From Lethocerus indicus (taxonomy: Eukaryota > Arthropoda > Insecta > Hemiptera > Belostomatidae), in the NCBI GenBank assembly GCA_019843655.1, contig JACDQD010000007.1, positions 28,424,816 to 28,488,815 on the forward strand: a DNA stretch of 64,000 nucleotides. Direction: 5' to 3'. The notes under the pieces are model-generated. The model ran no database searches. It had not been told where the DNA came from and saw only the letters and a program-made list of their open reading frames with translations. Made by a program: the position numbers and the translations under genes. The stretch's first letter is position 1; every line of letters begins with the position of its first letter. Positions 43,301 to 55,208 of this stretch are shown here, piece after piece.

Positions 43301-44384
43301 AATTATCCCGCTCGATTACCATCCCTTTTTCCTCGATTTTTCTATTTCGCACCTGCATACGAAGTATAGGTCATAGTCGAATTAATTGGGTAATATCGAT
43401 CGGTTGAATTGAAACAGAGTACACGTTATGCTCATTAATACCCGTAGAGGACTGTAAAAGTATCGGCTTAACCGTAAATTAAGGTCAACCTTGGAACTGT
43501 TCGACATGACCTCGTTCGACAACTCGTCCAATCGTAAAATCCCAGTTTTTCCAAAAATTTCCTTCGGAAAAATAACAAGTCGGGAAATTGCGTTTCTTCA
43601 TCCGCTGTATCTATCTCTCTTCTATTGTCCCATTTTTAAATTCCTTCAGTTTCCTTTTCCAATTTCCTTTTCCTGTCCTCTCCTCTTATGACGTCCTTTT
43701 AGCGCCCAACGTCTCTTTTTTATATTTCCCGCCTCGTCATTCTCATTTATATCACATTCTCATTCGGCTCGTAACTGTTTTTCGATTTCTCATAATCTCA
43801 TTTTTTTTTGTTCGATCCTTCTCCACTGGACTGCGTCATTCTTATCGATAATCACTATTTTCGAGGCTCGTTTCTTTACTGTGTAATCGCGTATCGCTAC
43901 GTCCGCCTCTTTATCGCTTTCCTCCTTTCGATTCCGTCTTCCTTCGAGAGATTAATACAAGGAAGACGTCGTCCAGAGATTCCAATCCGAAATCCGTTGG
44001 GACCGTCCTCGTCGACGCTCCCGTCACCACCGGGGTTATATTTCATACCGCGACCTCTCAACACGCCTACTGCAGACGATCGGGGTCGTAAAATTTCGGT
44101 TTCAAGGAATTTAATTCGCGTCTTTCCGCCGTCGTCGTAAACCGTTCGGGGCCCGGAGATCTCTGGAATCCGGGACTTCTCCTGTGGGAACGTGTGATTT
44201 CCTTATCCAGAGTCACGAACGAGATACCAATTCCCACCCAACACACGACTCAAATCGACTTAAACCGAAAATTTGGACTCTTAAGGCCGTTACCGAAACG
44301 GACATCGAAATTGACCTTAAGTAACAAACTGACAATATACAGAGCGATACTCAAACCGAAACTGACATTGAGGTATTGAGCTAT
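43301..44384. other. Unassigned, no gene seen
   Basis: Short frames only. The segment at about 44290-44380 (ACGGACATCGAAATTGACCT and following) recurs in diverged form at about 39590-39660, at about 55460-55510, and inverted near 54560-54630, so it belongs to a dispersed repeat. Confidence 0.5.
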
Positions 44385-44930
44385 GGGGTTCCACCACCGA
44401 GACATCCGATACCATCCTTAATGCTACCTCCTGGGTATGTTTTTAACCGGATAATCCTCCATGACCTCAACATACCCCGACAGTCGACCAAGTCGCTAAA
44501 TCCCGGTTCCTCAAGTTCCACTCCCGCCCCTTTCTCCTCATCCCAATCCACTCGTGTTCAGGGGTTCCACCAACATATCCAACATCGCTCGCATCCAGAG
44601 ATTCCAATCAAAAGTCCTTCGCACCATCCTTAATGCTCCCCCCCTCCTAGGTATGTTTCTAACCAGACAATCCACAATGACCTCGACATACCCCGACAGT
44701 CGACGATGGTCGCAAAATCCCGGTTCCTGAAGTTCCACTCCCGCCCCTTTCTCCTCATCCCAATCCACTCGTGTTCAGGGGTTCCACCAAGATATCCAAC
44801 ATCGCTCGCATCCAGAGATTCCAATCAAAAGTCCTTCGCACCATCCTTAATGCTCCCCCCTGGGTATGTTTCTAACCAGAAAATCCACAATGACCTCGAC
44901 ATACCCCGACAGTCGACGAATCGTTCATCC
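44385..44930. repeat. ~217 bp direct repeat, about 3 copies (third partial)
   Basis: GGGGTTCCACC starts at 44385, 44561 and 44778. Each copy contains CACCATCCTTAATGCT, GGTATGTTT and ACCTCGACATACCCCGACAG; the first two also end with TCCCGCCCCTTTCTCCTCAT. A related single copy lies inverted at about 54360-54540. Confidence 0.85.
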
Positions 44931-45490
44931 AGTTACCTCTCTTACCCATCCACTATCCCCCACAACGACGGCTTAAACGCCACTGGGGGCCCCAAAGAGA
45001 GAGAGAGAGAGATCAACTCGGGCAGTAGTTGGACTGTAAAAGTTGATTGTGAAAAAAAATCCATCCCACCAATATAACACGTATCGGTGGTGTTGGGTCG
45101 ATCGCGCAATAAGTCCGAGGGGTTCGACCGGTACGGCGCCACTTCTTTCGGACCGCGTTTTCGCTGTACAGAACCTGAAGAATTATGACGGGGGCGGGGA
45201 AAGGGTACAGGAAACGTTAAAACTTCTGTATATTATACAACGAAGTGTTCGGCCCCCGGGTTGCAGGTCCGGGACCGCCCCCAACCCCCACCCAACCCAC
45301 TTCCGGTCCGACCTGCGGTACAAGAGGTCGTTGACCCGAGACAGCTCCCGACCGCCGGCACCCAACTCTGGGTACGCCGAGTCTGTCTGTCCCAGTGAAT
45401 GAAATGAGTCCTACGGCGGGGTTTTATTGTCAATTATACCGATTCGTCCAATCAATATTGTAAATCAATCCAGGAATATAAGAAAACATA

Positions 45491-45698
45491 TTAGGGGTAC
45501 CCGAAAGTAATCGACATTTTGACTTTGGAATTCATTTTATTTTGCTAAAAAACAAACTTTAATTATTAATCTACTATATATTCGCCGATATTATCCGCCG
45601 CCACTATTCCGGCAAATTTTCGATTCCCCCCTCTTGAGGAGCTCGTCAAGACCAAAATAAATCTAATCAAATTGTTGATTACTTTTGGGTACACCTAC
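45491..45698. mobile_element. Short relative of the 14.75 kb Tc1/mariner-like element
   Basis: Left end TTAGGGGTACCCGAAAGTAA TCGACA after TA; right end TTGTTGATTACTTTTGGGTA CACCTA. Internal piece TTGAGGAGCTCGTCAAGACC matches the inverted TCTTGAGGAGTTCCTCAAGA of the copy at 14.8 kb. About 208 bp. Confidence 0.75.
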
Positions 45699-45719
45699 TA
45701 CTAATAATAATAAATAAGG

Positions 45720-45970
45720 TCTGTAGATTTCGTGAGTTTCTGTCAGCTCTCGCTGGTTTGGTCTTCTGCTAGACCGGTTTCGGCCGCCCGCCATCTTCAC
45801 TGGGCACTATGGATGGGTTTTTTCCTAAATGGTTTGATCGAATAAAAATTCGATGGAACGTTTCAGTGTGGTGCACGTTATACCGAAATCGGTCTGCCTG
45901 AGATATGGTCATACCAACAGTGACTAACAACACAGCGCTGCTGAAGATGGCGCGCGGCCGAAACCGGTCT
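45720..45970. mobile_element. Foldback family A copy leading into a tandem array
   Basis: TGTAGATTTCGTGAGTTTCT, GGTCTTCTGCTAGACC, CCGCCATCTTCACTG, a unique loop, then AACAGTGACTAACAACACAG and the inner right arm. Confidence 0.8.
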
Positions 45971-46376
45971 AGCACCAACAGTGACTACTGACACAGCGCT
46001 GCTGAAGATGGCGGGCAGCCGAAACCGGTCTAGCACCAACAGTGACTACTGACACAGCGCTGCTGAAGATGGCGGGCAGCCGAAACCGGTCTAGCACCAA
46101 CAGTGACTACTGACACAGCGCTGCTGAAGATGGCGGGCAGCCGAAACCGGTCTAGCACCAACAGTGACTACTGACACAGCGCTGCTGAAGATGGCGGGCA
46201 GCCGAAACCGGTCTAGCACCAACAGTGACTACTGACACAGCGCTGCTGAAGATGGCGGGCAGCCGAAACCGGTCTAGCACCAACAGTGACTACTGACACA
46301 GCGCTGCTGAAGATGGCGGGCGGCCGAAACCGGTCTAGCACCAACAGTGACTACTGACACAGCGCACTTTGGATGC
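45971..46376. repeat. 61 bp tandem array derived from foldback arm, ~7 copies
   Basis: The unit is ACCAACAGTGACTACTGACA CAGCGCTGCTGAAGATGGCG then GGCAGCCGAAACCGGTCTAGC. Each copy is offset by exactly 61 bp and nearly identical. It is the inner quarter of the family A arm. Confidence 0.95.
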
Positions 46377-46489
46377 TGAAGATGGCGGGTGTGGGCTGGT
46401 GCGTACGTATGCGTGTCCTGTTTATTGTGTTTTCGGGGTATTTCGTTCCTTTTGTTCCTTCGGCACGATTCTACAGACAAGACAAACGG

Positions 46490-46695
46490 ACGACAACCAC
46501 AGTGACACAAGTGACACAGTGGGCAGTGAGGATGCCCCCCGAAAAAACGTCCAAAGTGCCAAATGTGACTGACACAGCGCTACTGAAGATGGCGGACGGC
46601 CGAAACCGGTCTGGCAAAAGAGGAGACCCGAGCGAAAGGAGGCAGAAACACACGAAATCTACGGTATTCCAACACCTGGCAGACCACAAAACAGG
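46490..46695. mobile_element. Foldback family A right arm, complete to terminus
   Basis: From CAGTGGGCAGTGAGGATGCC, through GCGCTACTGAAGATGGCGGA and CGAAATCTACGGTATTCCAA, to CCACAAAACAGG-TA. Confidence 0.85.
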
Positions 46696-47218
46696 TATGC
46701 TACACTAAATAAGGTCTGTTTTAGAGGTTTGAGGCAGTGTTTGGGGCCTGCGTACTAATTTTACACCCAACAGTTTAAAAAAATTTTACACTCTAGAGTG
46801 TAAAAACGCTACCTTTTCAGGCGTCTGTAAGGAACGTTTTGACTTTAGCTTTGATGACGATTGGCCCTCAAGTGTTAGAACACAGAAACTGGTAATTGCT
46901 TTCTCTATTTTCCGTTAAATAATAGAAACGGGTCATTTACCTGACTGTTTGGCTGATAAATAGTGGGTTTTTCGTTTCTTTGTCTGCTGGACATTTAGCA
47001 GATTCGACCGGTCGGCTCTTCTAACCACGATCACAATCAATTCCTGGAGGATTTCGTGTCCTTATTACTGTGTCCTGCAACCCCGGTCGGTGTACTGAAG
47101 AAGACGGTGGTAGCGGAACGCCTTCAAGCTCCTGGCGGCAAACAGATAGAGAAACATATTTATAAAAAAAACCATTTTAAACGGTCAGCCGAATAAATAC
47201 AAATTATATATTCCATAT
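46696..47218. other. Unassigned, no gene seen
   Basis: AT-rich sequence without coding character. A decayed family A inner block may lie at about 47090-47130. Confidence 0.5.
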
Positions 47219-47602
47219 ATGGTATATTCCAACCCGTCGCAGACCACAAAACAGTTTATAACTGTTCAAAGATGTACACGGGTAATTTCCACGCATTTGA
47301 TCTATTATTAATTTATTGTTATAAACAATATATTTATTTTTCATACACTATCAATTCATTGGCAAATAATTGGGATAAATCCAATTTAAAAATTGTACGA
47401 TATCTCGTTTGACGAGCAAATCTGTTGTGACGCCATTATTACAACGAACAGCCGAAATACCGGACGAATTTTAATAATTCTTCAGCATCGTATTCAGCGA
47501 TAATTCCTCTTCAACAACTGCACTTGCAATAATACTTCTCCAATTTAACATAATAGTTAACAGGACAAGTCGGTGAAATCCGCAATGACTTAGTTGCCGG
47601 TG
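47219..47602. repeat. Foldback terminus, then a dispersed ~170 bp repeat (also at 58432-58605), then a mariner end
   Basis: GGTATATTCCAACCCGTCGC AGACCACAAAACAG is a family A terminus. 47284-47455 matches 58432-58605 (ATTGTTATAAACAATATA, AATTCATTGGCAAATAAT, ACGATATCTCGTTTGACGAG). The stretch ends with GGTGAAATCCGCAATGACTT AGTTGCC, an end of the MITE type at 29.8 kb. Confidence 0.7.
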
Positions 47603-48354
47603 TTATTTTTTTTTTTGGCCGCAATATTGAAATGCAGCATAAAGGGTTTTTTTTTTAAAAACATAATGATTATTATTATAGGAGTCAGCAGAAATCGTAT
47701 TTTCATTGGTTTCAATCGAAATATTCGCGTAGTGCGAATCGGTATAAATCGTTCGCTAATTAGTTCGGTTTAGAGTGCCCAGCAAAAGACCGAACCCGAA
47801 ACCCGAACTTAACATAATAATTAAGCCGAAAAGTCGGATTTGGGCCCTCGAAGAGCACAAAACAGGAAATTTAAACTGGTTTTCATTACGGTTCTTCGAT
47901 CGTTTCAGCCTTTTAATTTCATCCGTCGATCCTTCTTCTATCATTTTCGATCGACTCTTTTCTTCAATATTTGGCAATAGCGCCCCACAACTGTCCAGGT
48001 ATGCCCCACGGCGAGGTTTCCCAATGATAAAGACGTGGGGCTATTTATCGGATCGATCGAAAGTTGAGTCATCGAATGGGGGTGGTGGCGGTGACCTCCT
48101 CTCCTTAAAGACCTCTTAAAGGGCAAAAAAAAAAAAAAAAAAATTCCGGATTATCCGGCCGATAATCCACACTTTGGAGCCGTCCACCGTCAGGATACGT
48201 CCGCCCCTACTTTAGACGCACAGTTGGGAAATGGAAAAAATTTTCGATACCTCTCGAACGTTCAGTTTTCCACGAACGGTTCCCCGTTTTCGATCTCACC
48301 CAATTTCTCTTTTCTTTTACCGATTAGCCGACAGAAACGTACGGCCGGTTTCCG

Positions 48355-48445
48355 AATATTCCGAAACCGGTCTGCCGAAAGAGAGCGAAACCGGCGGCGA
48401 AATCCACGCTATTATTCCAACCCCTCGCAGACCGCAAAACAGGAC
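48355..48445. mobile_element. Foldback family A terminal fragment
   Basis: CCGAAACCGGTCTGCCGAAA GAG through ATTCCAACCCCTCGCAGACC GCAAAACAGG. Confidence 0.7.
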
Positions 48446-48996
48446 GGTTTTTCAATATTTCCTACTTTTCAATTTTCCCCTTTTTTTTGGAAAACCCCCC
48501 CTTCTGTATAATTTCAACGGCCTCCTCCTCCTCTGTACATCTAATTTTTATTGTATCTTCCATTCTCATTTTTAAATTCCTTCAGTTTCCTTTTAACCAA
48601 TTTCCTCTCCGATTTATTACCGACCCGGCGCCGACTTGATATCAGCTGGCGGAAAGGTAAGACCGCGTCAATGACCGCTTTATAATGCGGGACCAGTCAA
48701 TTCAACGGCGATGTTCGATTAGGTGCGTTCGACGTAGCGATATCACTATTACCGAATTTTTTTGACCGATCATTTTCGAAATATTTTTTGTTTTTTTTTA
48801 CGAATTCCGTACATATAAAGCCTATAGAATATGGTTTATATTTTGCCCCGTGTAACTGTGGCTGGAGGCTGGCTAATATCTGATCCCGTGGGCGGAACTT
48901 ATTTTTAAATCCTAGGCCGTTCTCCACAGGTTTCGAAAAAATCCGCCCGACGGCCTAAAATGTCCGCCCGCTCCCGTTTTCGGCCCCGTCTAAATT

Positions 48997-49305
48997 TCAC
49001 TCGAAAATGCAGTCCGGTGAAATTGGCGGAGGAAAGAAGTGGCCAAATTTGCCACTGAGATCGAATATTTCCGCACCGAAAGAATTAAGGTTTTCCCACC
49101 AGCGTCGGTAGAAGATTCCGAAAGCCTCCCTACGGAAGGGAGTAGGAACTAATTTTTGTTTACCGGATTTACCGACGTGCATTTGGTCAAGTTTCCGATA
49201 TGCCAAGTGTAACAGTGAAAAAACTTGTTTGTGTGCCGGTTTAAGCGACTTTATCAAAACAGATTTACCGGTGCCTCCAGGTAATAGTGCAGTAATATAG
49301 TGCAT
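48997..49305 (-). pseudogene. Possible helicase/ATPase fragment with a Walker A motif
   Basis: A 102-codon frame whose start reads ALLPGGTGKSVLIKSL, which fits a Walker A (P-loop) of the PIF1-like helicase type, followed by LAYRKLDQMHVGKSGKQKLV. The 5' side runs straight into the TAGTGCAG minisatellite, so any gene is truncated. No second helicase motif is visible. It could be a Helitron or other transposon remnant, or chance. Confidence 0.25.
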
Positions 49306-49990
49306 TCATAGTGCAGTCATAGCACAGTAATGCAGTGCAGTCATAGTGCACTAATATAGTGCAGTCATAGTGCAGTCAATAGTGTAGTCAGCAGTCATAG
49401 TGCAGTCATAATGCAGTCATAGTGCAGTAATAGTGCAGTAATATAGTGCAGTTATAGTGCAGTTGTGCAGTAATATAGTGCAGTCATAGTGCAGTAATAT
49501 AGTGCAGTAGTATAGTGCAGTAATATAGTGCAGTTATAGTGCAGTTGTGCAGTAATATAGTGCAGTAATAGTGCAGTAATATAGTGCAGTAATATAGTGC
49601 AGTAATAGTGTAGTCATAGTGCAGTAATAGTGCAGTAATAGTGCAGTCATAGTGCAGTCATAGTGCAGTAATATAGTGCAGTCATAGTGCAGTAATATAG
49701 TGCAGTCATAGTGCAGTAATATAGTGCAGTCATAGTGCAGTAATATAGTGCAGTAATAGTGCAGTCATAGTGCAGTAATATAGTGCAGTCATAGTGCAGT
49801 AATATAGTGCAGTCATAGTGCAGTAATATAGTGCAGTCATAATGCAGTAATAATGTGCAATCATAGTGCAGAAATATAGTGCAGTCGTAGTGCAGTCATA
49901 GTGCAGTCGTAGTGCAGTCGTAGTGCAGTCGTAGTGCAGTCGTAGTGCAGTCGTAGTGCAGTCGTAGTGTAGTCATAGTGTGGTAATAGT
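49282..49990. repeat. TAGTGCAG(T)-based minisatellite
   Basis: About 65 copies of a 9-14 bp unit: AGTGCAGTAATAT, AGTGCAGTCAT, and at the right end AGTGCAGTCGT. The mixed unit lengths indicate repeated slippage. Confidence 0.95.
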
Positions 49991-50323
49991 GCAATGCAAA
50001 GTGCGCGAATAATCCCCTGTAATTATTATCGCAAAATTCACACGTATTATACCAACATTGTGAACAAAACAATGAAGTCCAAATATACCGAAGTACATAA
50101 TTTAGGAAGGCCCTAGTGCCGGTATACAATAAAAATAAAGTGTTCGAATTTTGATTTCGGAGATTTTGGAGACGAGGGTTCGGAATATCGCTCGAAATCC
50201 ATTTCGATCGAAAATTACAATCACTCAAATGCCTATCTGAACTCGCTAATCGAGAGGGCTGTTAGGCGGGCGAACAGCACTAGTAGAGATAAGAACGAAC
50301 ATCGAGTAGTGTTGTCCAATACG

Positions 50324-50394
<71 letters not shown>

Positions 50395-51265
50395 CCGATT
50401 AGTTAGGAAGCGTTAGGTTTACGCAATCGGTACGCAGTCGGTAAATACCGATAGAAAATCGAGCAATCTGATTGGTCAAGAAGAGCGTGTTTTACGTCCG
50501 AATGCGGATGTTAATTTCAGTTTTCGCAAATATTTTGTCAGGCATTTCACTGAAAAACAGATCACTCGTGAAAAACAGATTTCACGACCGTTCGGCTATT
50601 TATTGAAATTTTTAAAACTACAAAATCGATCGCGAAACGCGTAATATCCGGCCGCGGAAAAACTTGAATTTTCGCCAACTGCCACGTCGCGGAAAACTAT
50701 TTCCGACCGTTGGGCGGCTATTCGGGAAAAATTTTTGTGATTTTCACTGGAAAAACGGACGAATCGTATATAGAAAGGAGGCGTATTGCACTTGGAACAA
50801 TTTCTCTGTAACAATCCGAGTCAGAATTTTGGAATCGGTTAGGTTTCAAATACCGATGATTATATTTATTTTTAAAAATATGCTCCGTACAAAGCCAAAT
50901 GATATTCCACCCCCAACACACGACATATCGCGCGTTACCCGCGCGCATATCGGTCGCATAAAATGAAAATGTATAAAGATTATGTATTAACGATAGGAAG
51001 GCGGGCGTACTTCGAGTCGAAAAGGTCGTTATCGCCCTAAGGCTGTAGGCTAGTGATAAGGTACGACGGAGGAAGTGATACGGACGGTGCCAATAACCGT
51101 TCGACTGAAAACCAAAACCAATTAATTATCCTATTTAATGAAGCGTATTTCTTCCGACCGGCGACACGAATATAAATGCGTAAATAAAACGCCATTCATA
51201 TTGTCATAGGAACACTTTGAACGTGCCAGTTTACTGGCGTGCCAAAATCCGTATGCCGTCCAATT

Positions 51266-51268
<3 letters not shown>
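49991..51268. other. Unassigned; (TA)n at 50327-50392, no gene seen
   Basis: Only short frames are present. The plus frame before the TA run (NAYLNSLIERAVRRANS at about 50221-50280) looks protein-like, but has no start, splice site or family match I can name. Confidence 0.4.
50327..50392. repeat. (TA)n microsatellite
   Basis: About 32 TA units. Confidence 0.95.

Positions 51269-51318
<50 letters not shown>
51269..51318. repeat. (TA)n microsatellite
   Basis: About 24 TA units. Confidence 0.95.
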
Positions 51319-51323
<5 letters not shown>

Positions 51324-51574
51324 ATTCACGGATACATATAAAGTCTTTGTAACGCGATAAGTTTTAAGGAACCCAAAGGCCAGGAGAACTTTGTTTTACG
51401 ACTTATATAAATTTTCACGAAGTTATATTCACGAAGTTGGGGTTCGTTTGGGGGAAATTACAATGAATCGATAATTGATCTTTGAAAGGTCGTCAATTTG
51501 GCGGGGAATTTCACATTTTCGTCTATTCGAAATACAACTTGAATCGAGAGATGGCGAGACGCATTGTCGCCTCC

Positions 51575-51950
51575 TCTAGACCGGGGTTTCGGCCTCTCGG
51601 CCGTCTTCAGTAGCGGCCGGAACCGGTCCGGAGAAAACCAGACGGCAGCCACTCGGCAGTCGACCGCAGGTTTCCGGTGGTGTTTCCGTCCACTCTCGCT
51701 CAAGGTTTGGTCTCTTGCTAGACCGGTTTCGGCCGCTCGCCATCTTCACTGCTAGCGGTGTTTCAGTCTAGTTTTTAGTGTTTTTTTCGGGCATCCCCAC
51801 TGCACTGTGTCACCGCCACTTGTACTGAAGACGGCGAGCGGCCTAAACCGGTCTAGGAAAAGACCAAACCTTGAGCGAGAGTGGACGGAAACACCACCAG
51901 AAACCTACGGTATTCCAACCCCTCGCAGACCAAAAACAGGTATATTGAAC
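51575..51950. mobile_element. Foldback family A copies, second one complete to terminus
   Basis: A short broken arm (51575-51625) is followed by a full hairpin: GGTTTGGTCTCTTGCTAGACC, CGCTCGCCATCTTCACTG, centre, ACTGAAGACGGCGAGCGGCC, GGTCTAGGAAAAGACC, CCAACCCCTCGCAGACCAAA AACAGG-TA. Confidence 0.8.
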
Positions 51951-52079
51951 TCAGCAGACTGTCTGGAAAGTTTCTGCCCTACGGTTTTTTTTATTAACAT
52001 TTTTTTATTGCACATCGTTTACACTTTATGGGTGCAAATTGGAGCGGCGTTCAAGTCGCAGAGGGCGTTAAGAAACCGA

Positions 52080-52860
52080 GATTTTACGACTGTTTCTGTG
52101 TTGAGGTCATGGCGGAGAGTACGACTGGAGACCCGTACAGCCTGGAAACCGGTCTAGCAAAAGACCAAACCGGCGAGAGGAGACGGAAACACGCGAAATC
52201 TATGGGACTTTTTTTTGGCTTTAAATAACCAAATTGTAGACCGCCCTTGTGGATAGAAACGTCCCAGAAGATCCCTCCCAGGAGATTTTACGACTGTTTG
52301 TGTGTTGAGGTCATGGCGGAGAGTACGACTGGAGACCCGTACAGCCTGGAAACCGGTCTAGCAAAAGACCAAACCGGCGAGAGGAGACGGAAACACGCGA
52401 AATGTACGGGACTTTTTTTTGGCTTTAAATAACCAAATTGTAGACCGCCCTTGTGGATAGAAACGTCCCAGAAGATCCCTCCCAGGAGATTTTACGACTG
52501 TTTGTGTGTTGAGGTCATGGCGGAGAGTACGACTGGAGACCCGTACAGCCTGGAAACCGGTCTAGCAAAAGACCAAACCGGCGAGAGGAGACGGAAACAC
52601 GCGAAATGTACGGGACTTTTTTTTTGGCTTTAAATAACCAAATTGTAGACCGCCCTTGTGGATAGAAACGTCCCAGAGTTTGTGTGTTGAGGTCGTGGCG
52701 AAGAGTACGATTGGAAAAAAAAAACCAGCGGGGATAGGAGCGTTGAGCAACCGAAACCGGTCTAGCGAAAGGCCCAGGAACCGGCGAGAGGAGACGGGAA
52801 ACACACGAAAACTAGGGGATTCTTATAGACCGCCCTTATGGACAGAAACCGGTCTCTCTG
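52080..52860. repeat. 204 bp tandem array containing the foldback inner block, ~4 copies
   Basis: TTGAGGTCATGGCGGAGAGT begins at 52101, 52305, 52509 and (diverged) 52687. Each unit carries GGAAACCGGTCTAGCAAAAG ACCAAACCGGCGAGAGGAGA, then a non-family segment GGCTTTAAATAACCAAATTG TAGACCGCCC. The first three copies are almost identical. Confidence 0.95.
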
Positions 52861-55208
52861 TTCTCTCCCCCCCCCCGTCACGGCGCCAAACCTCGCGTAT
52901 ATCAAGGTCAGTACAACAGACAAAGAGAACTGTCTGTAGAGTTGTTGTTGTGACGCAACCAAGGTCGACCGACGTCACCGCCCCATCGGGCGTATAGAGA
53001 TATGTCGGCCTTCGTAGAGCTTCTTCGGCCGTCGACTGAGAGCGAAAAATATTTCCTTCTCGAAACAGAAAATCGAACAGATTTCACGAACAACGAATAT
53101 TACGATAATAGTTTTCGCGATAACGGTGGCGGCCCGCCTTTGGAACGGTTCCAAACCGGGACGAAACGAATATCGTGGACCGTTTTCGTGGATGTCTTGT
53201 CAGTTCAGAAATTTTTTTTAAAATCGAAAACCTTTAAAAACGGACCTTTAAACCTTCAACCCCTTAACTCGAGCTAATTCGAGCGGCGTTGTGTATTTTA
53301 TGTACCGCTGCTGTAATTTTTCACACTCGAGTATAATCCGAGAATTGAAAATAACAAAGAGAAAGCCAAGAAAAAAAAATCGTTTTATCGATATTTATCA
53401 TCCGCACAGGATTGTAATCTATAACGCTTATTTATTCGAGAATAAAATAAGAAAAAAGACATTTTTCTCCCGCCAGATATTGAGCTGTGTGCTAAAAGGA
53501 TAGCGAAGGAAAAAGAAAAGAAAAGAGTTGTTACATGTGTAATACTTGCAATGTTTTATGCAAAAATGTGAATAATTTTTTAAAATAAATACTAGTATTA
53601 CTATTATTATTTCCTTTATAAAAGTATAAATGAGTATTATTACCCATAAAAATGTTTTTTTGTGTGAAATAGCGATTCGAAAATGTACGTGTAACATTGC
53701 AATATTCGGGCTCTTTTCTGCAATGTGGATCAAAATTATTTTTTTATTTTTTTTTTTTTTGCCAAGACAATGTTCTACAGGGTTTTTTACATTAAAAAGA
53801 GGGTTGATCGACCTTTTCAACAATTGGAAATTAGAAAGAATTGATGAAAAGTCCGCCCCTCCACTGTTTAAAAAGAAGAATTGTTGAATCACGACCCACT
53901 CAACGATATTGTCGCCGTATCACCGTACAAATATAGACCGGTTTAATTTTTTTAAGATACTAAATATTACGAGTACATAAGACAGTATTGTAAATAAACA
54001 ATATTATGTACTGGGGAGAGATGAGAGAGAGAGAGAGGCGGTAGAGGAGTGTGGGACAGACACAGCCCGGTTGTTAGTTGTTAGAAAGTTTAGAAAGTCA
54101 ATTGCTCAGAACCAGAACAGAACCGGGGCGGCTTCCACCACATCCATCAGTGGAATAAAACCCCCTCACTACTATAAACCCGTCTATTATATATAAATAT
54201 ATACGTAGGAGAGCGGTCGGCGCAGCGAAAGTGCTGTCGGGATGCTTTCCAACGCGGGACGGTGCTGCCGATTCCGGCCGAATTTTCCCAATTCAACGAC
54301 TGGACTAGAAGTTTTTTTTATCGTTTCATTTTATTTTTATCTCTCTGGGCCACAGCGGCCAATGGATAATAGACGGGTGAAAGGGACTGGAGGAGAAAGG
54401 GGCGGGAGTGGAACCTGAGGAAACGGGATTTTGGGATTTCGTCCACTGTCGTGGGGTATGTTGAGGTCATTGGTGGATTGTCCGGTTAGAAACATACCGC
54501 CGGGGGGGGGGAGCATTAAGGACTTTTAATTGAAATGCCCCTATAGCTCTATACCGTATATCCAGGTCGGTTTAAGTATCGCTCTGTATATCGTCAGTCT
54601 GTCACTTGAGATCGATTTCGATGTCCTTTTTAGTAGACGCAGTAGACGTTTTTTAGACGTCGGGACTCACTATCCATCGCCTGCACCGGGATTAGATGTT
54701 GGACAGGTTTTCCTGGAAGTCGGTAGTTATAATTGCAGGATTTTAAGTTATAAACACTGTGGAAGGATGTGCAGGGATATGGGCGGTATATACAGGAGTG
54801 GACCTAGGACACTTCTGGGTACAGACGCTCCCAACGGGCAGTAGTCGGATGGCGGACTGGAAGTAGAAATATCCCTTTTTTTTCCGCGGTAGGAAAAATC
54901 CGGGAAATTCCATTTTTTTTCCGGACTTTTTCCATCTCTCAAAGATATCCGGATGCGCGTGGAATCGCGGTCTGAATAAATCATACGACGGGTAAATGAG
55001 GTCGCTTACAATTAAAACTTTCTAAGCCCGGAAACAGCAAAGTTGGAACTCCAACTCTGGTTCTCCAATAATTTATTATTTAGTTTTAATTCTAAAGCGA
55101 AAATTACGAGACGGGATCCGGAGACGATTGGGAAATTCTGTAGGCCAATTTTGATCCCGTATTTCTCCGGTTTTCATTGTCCGGCGGCCTCCTTTTCATT
55201 GGCAAACA
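52861..55208. other. Unassigned; inverted copy of the 44.4 kb repeat at 54360-54540; no gene recognised
   Basis: The plus frame at 53002-53277 (91 codons) has no recognisable domain. A GA-rich run is at 54010-54040. 54360-54540 is the inverted relative of the repeat at 44385-44930, continuing into the dispersed segment also seen at 44.3 kb. Confidence 0.5.

Noticed and set aside
40078..43407. Phe/Ser/Leu-rich ORFs of 70-318 codons resembling membrane proteins
   Set aside because: Pyrimidine-rich plus strand encodes Phe/Ser/Leu by default; the repeats recur out of frame with each other.
27930..52690. Direct-repeat arrays as possible CRISPR
   Set aside because: Units are contiguous tandem copies without unique spacers, in a eukaryotic intron-rich genome.
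53002..53277. 91-codon plus-strand ORF starting MSAFVELLRPS
   Set aside because: Looks moderately protein-like but has no recognisable family, and the C-terminal half is low complexity.
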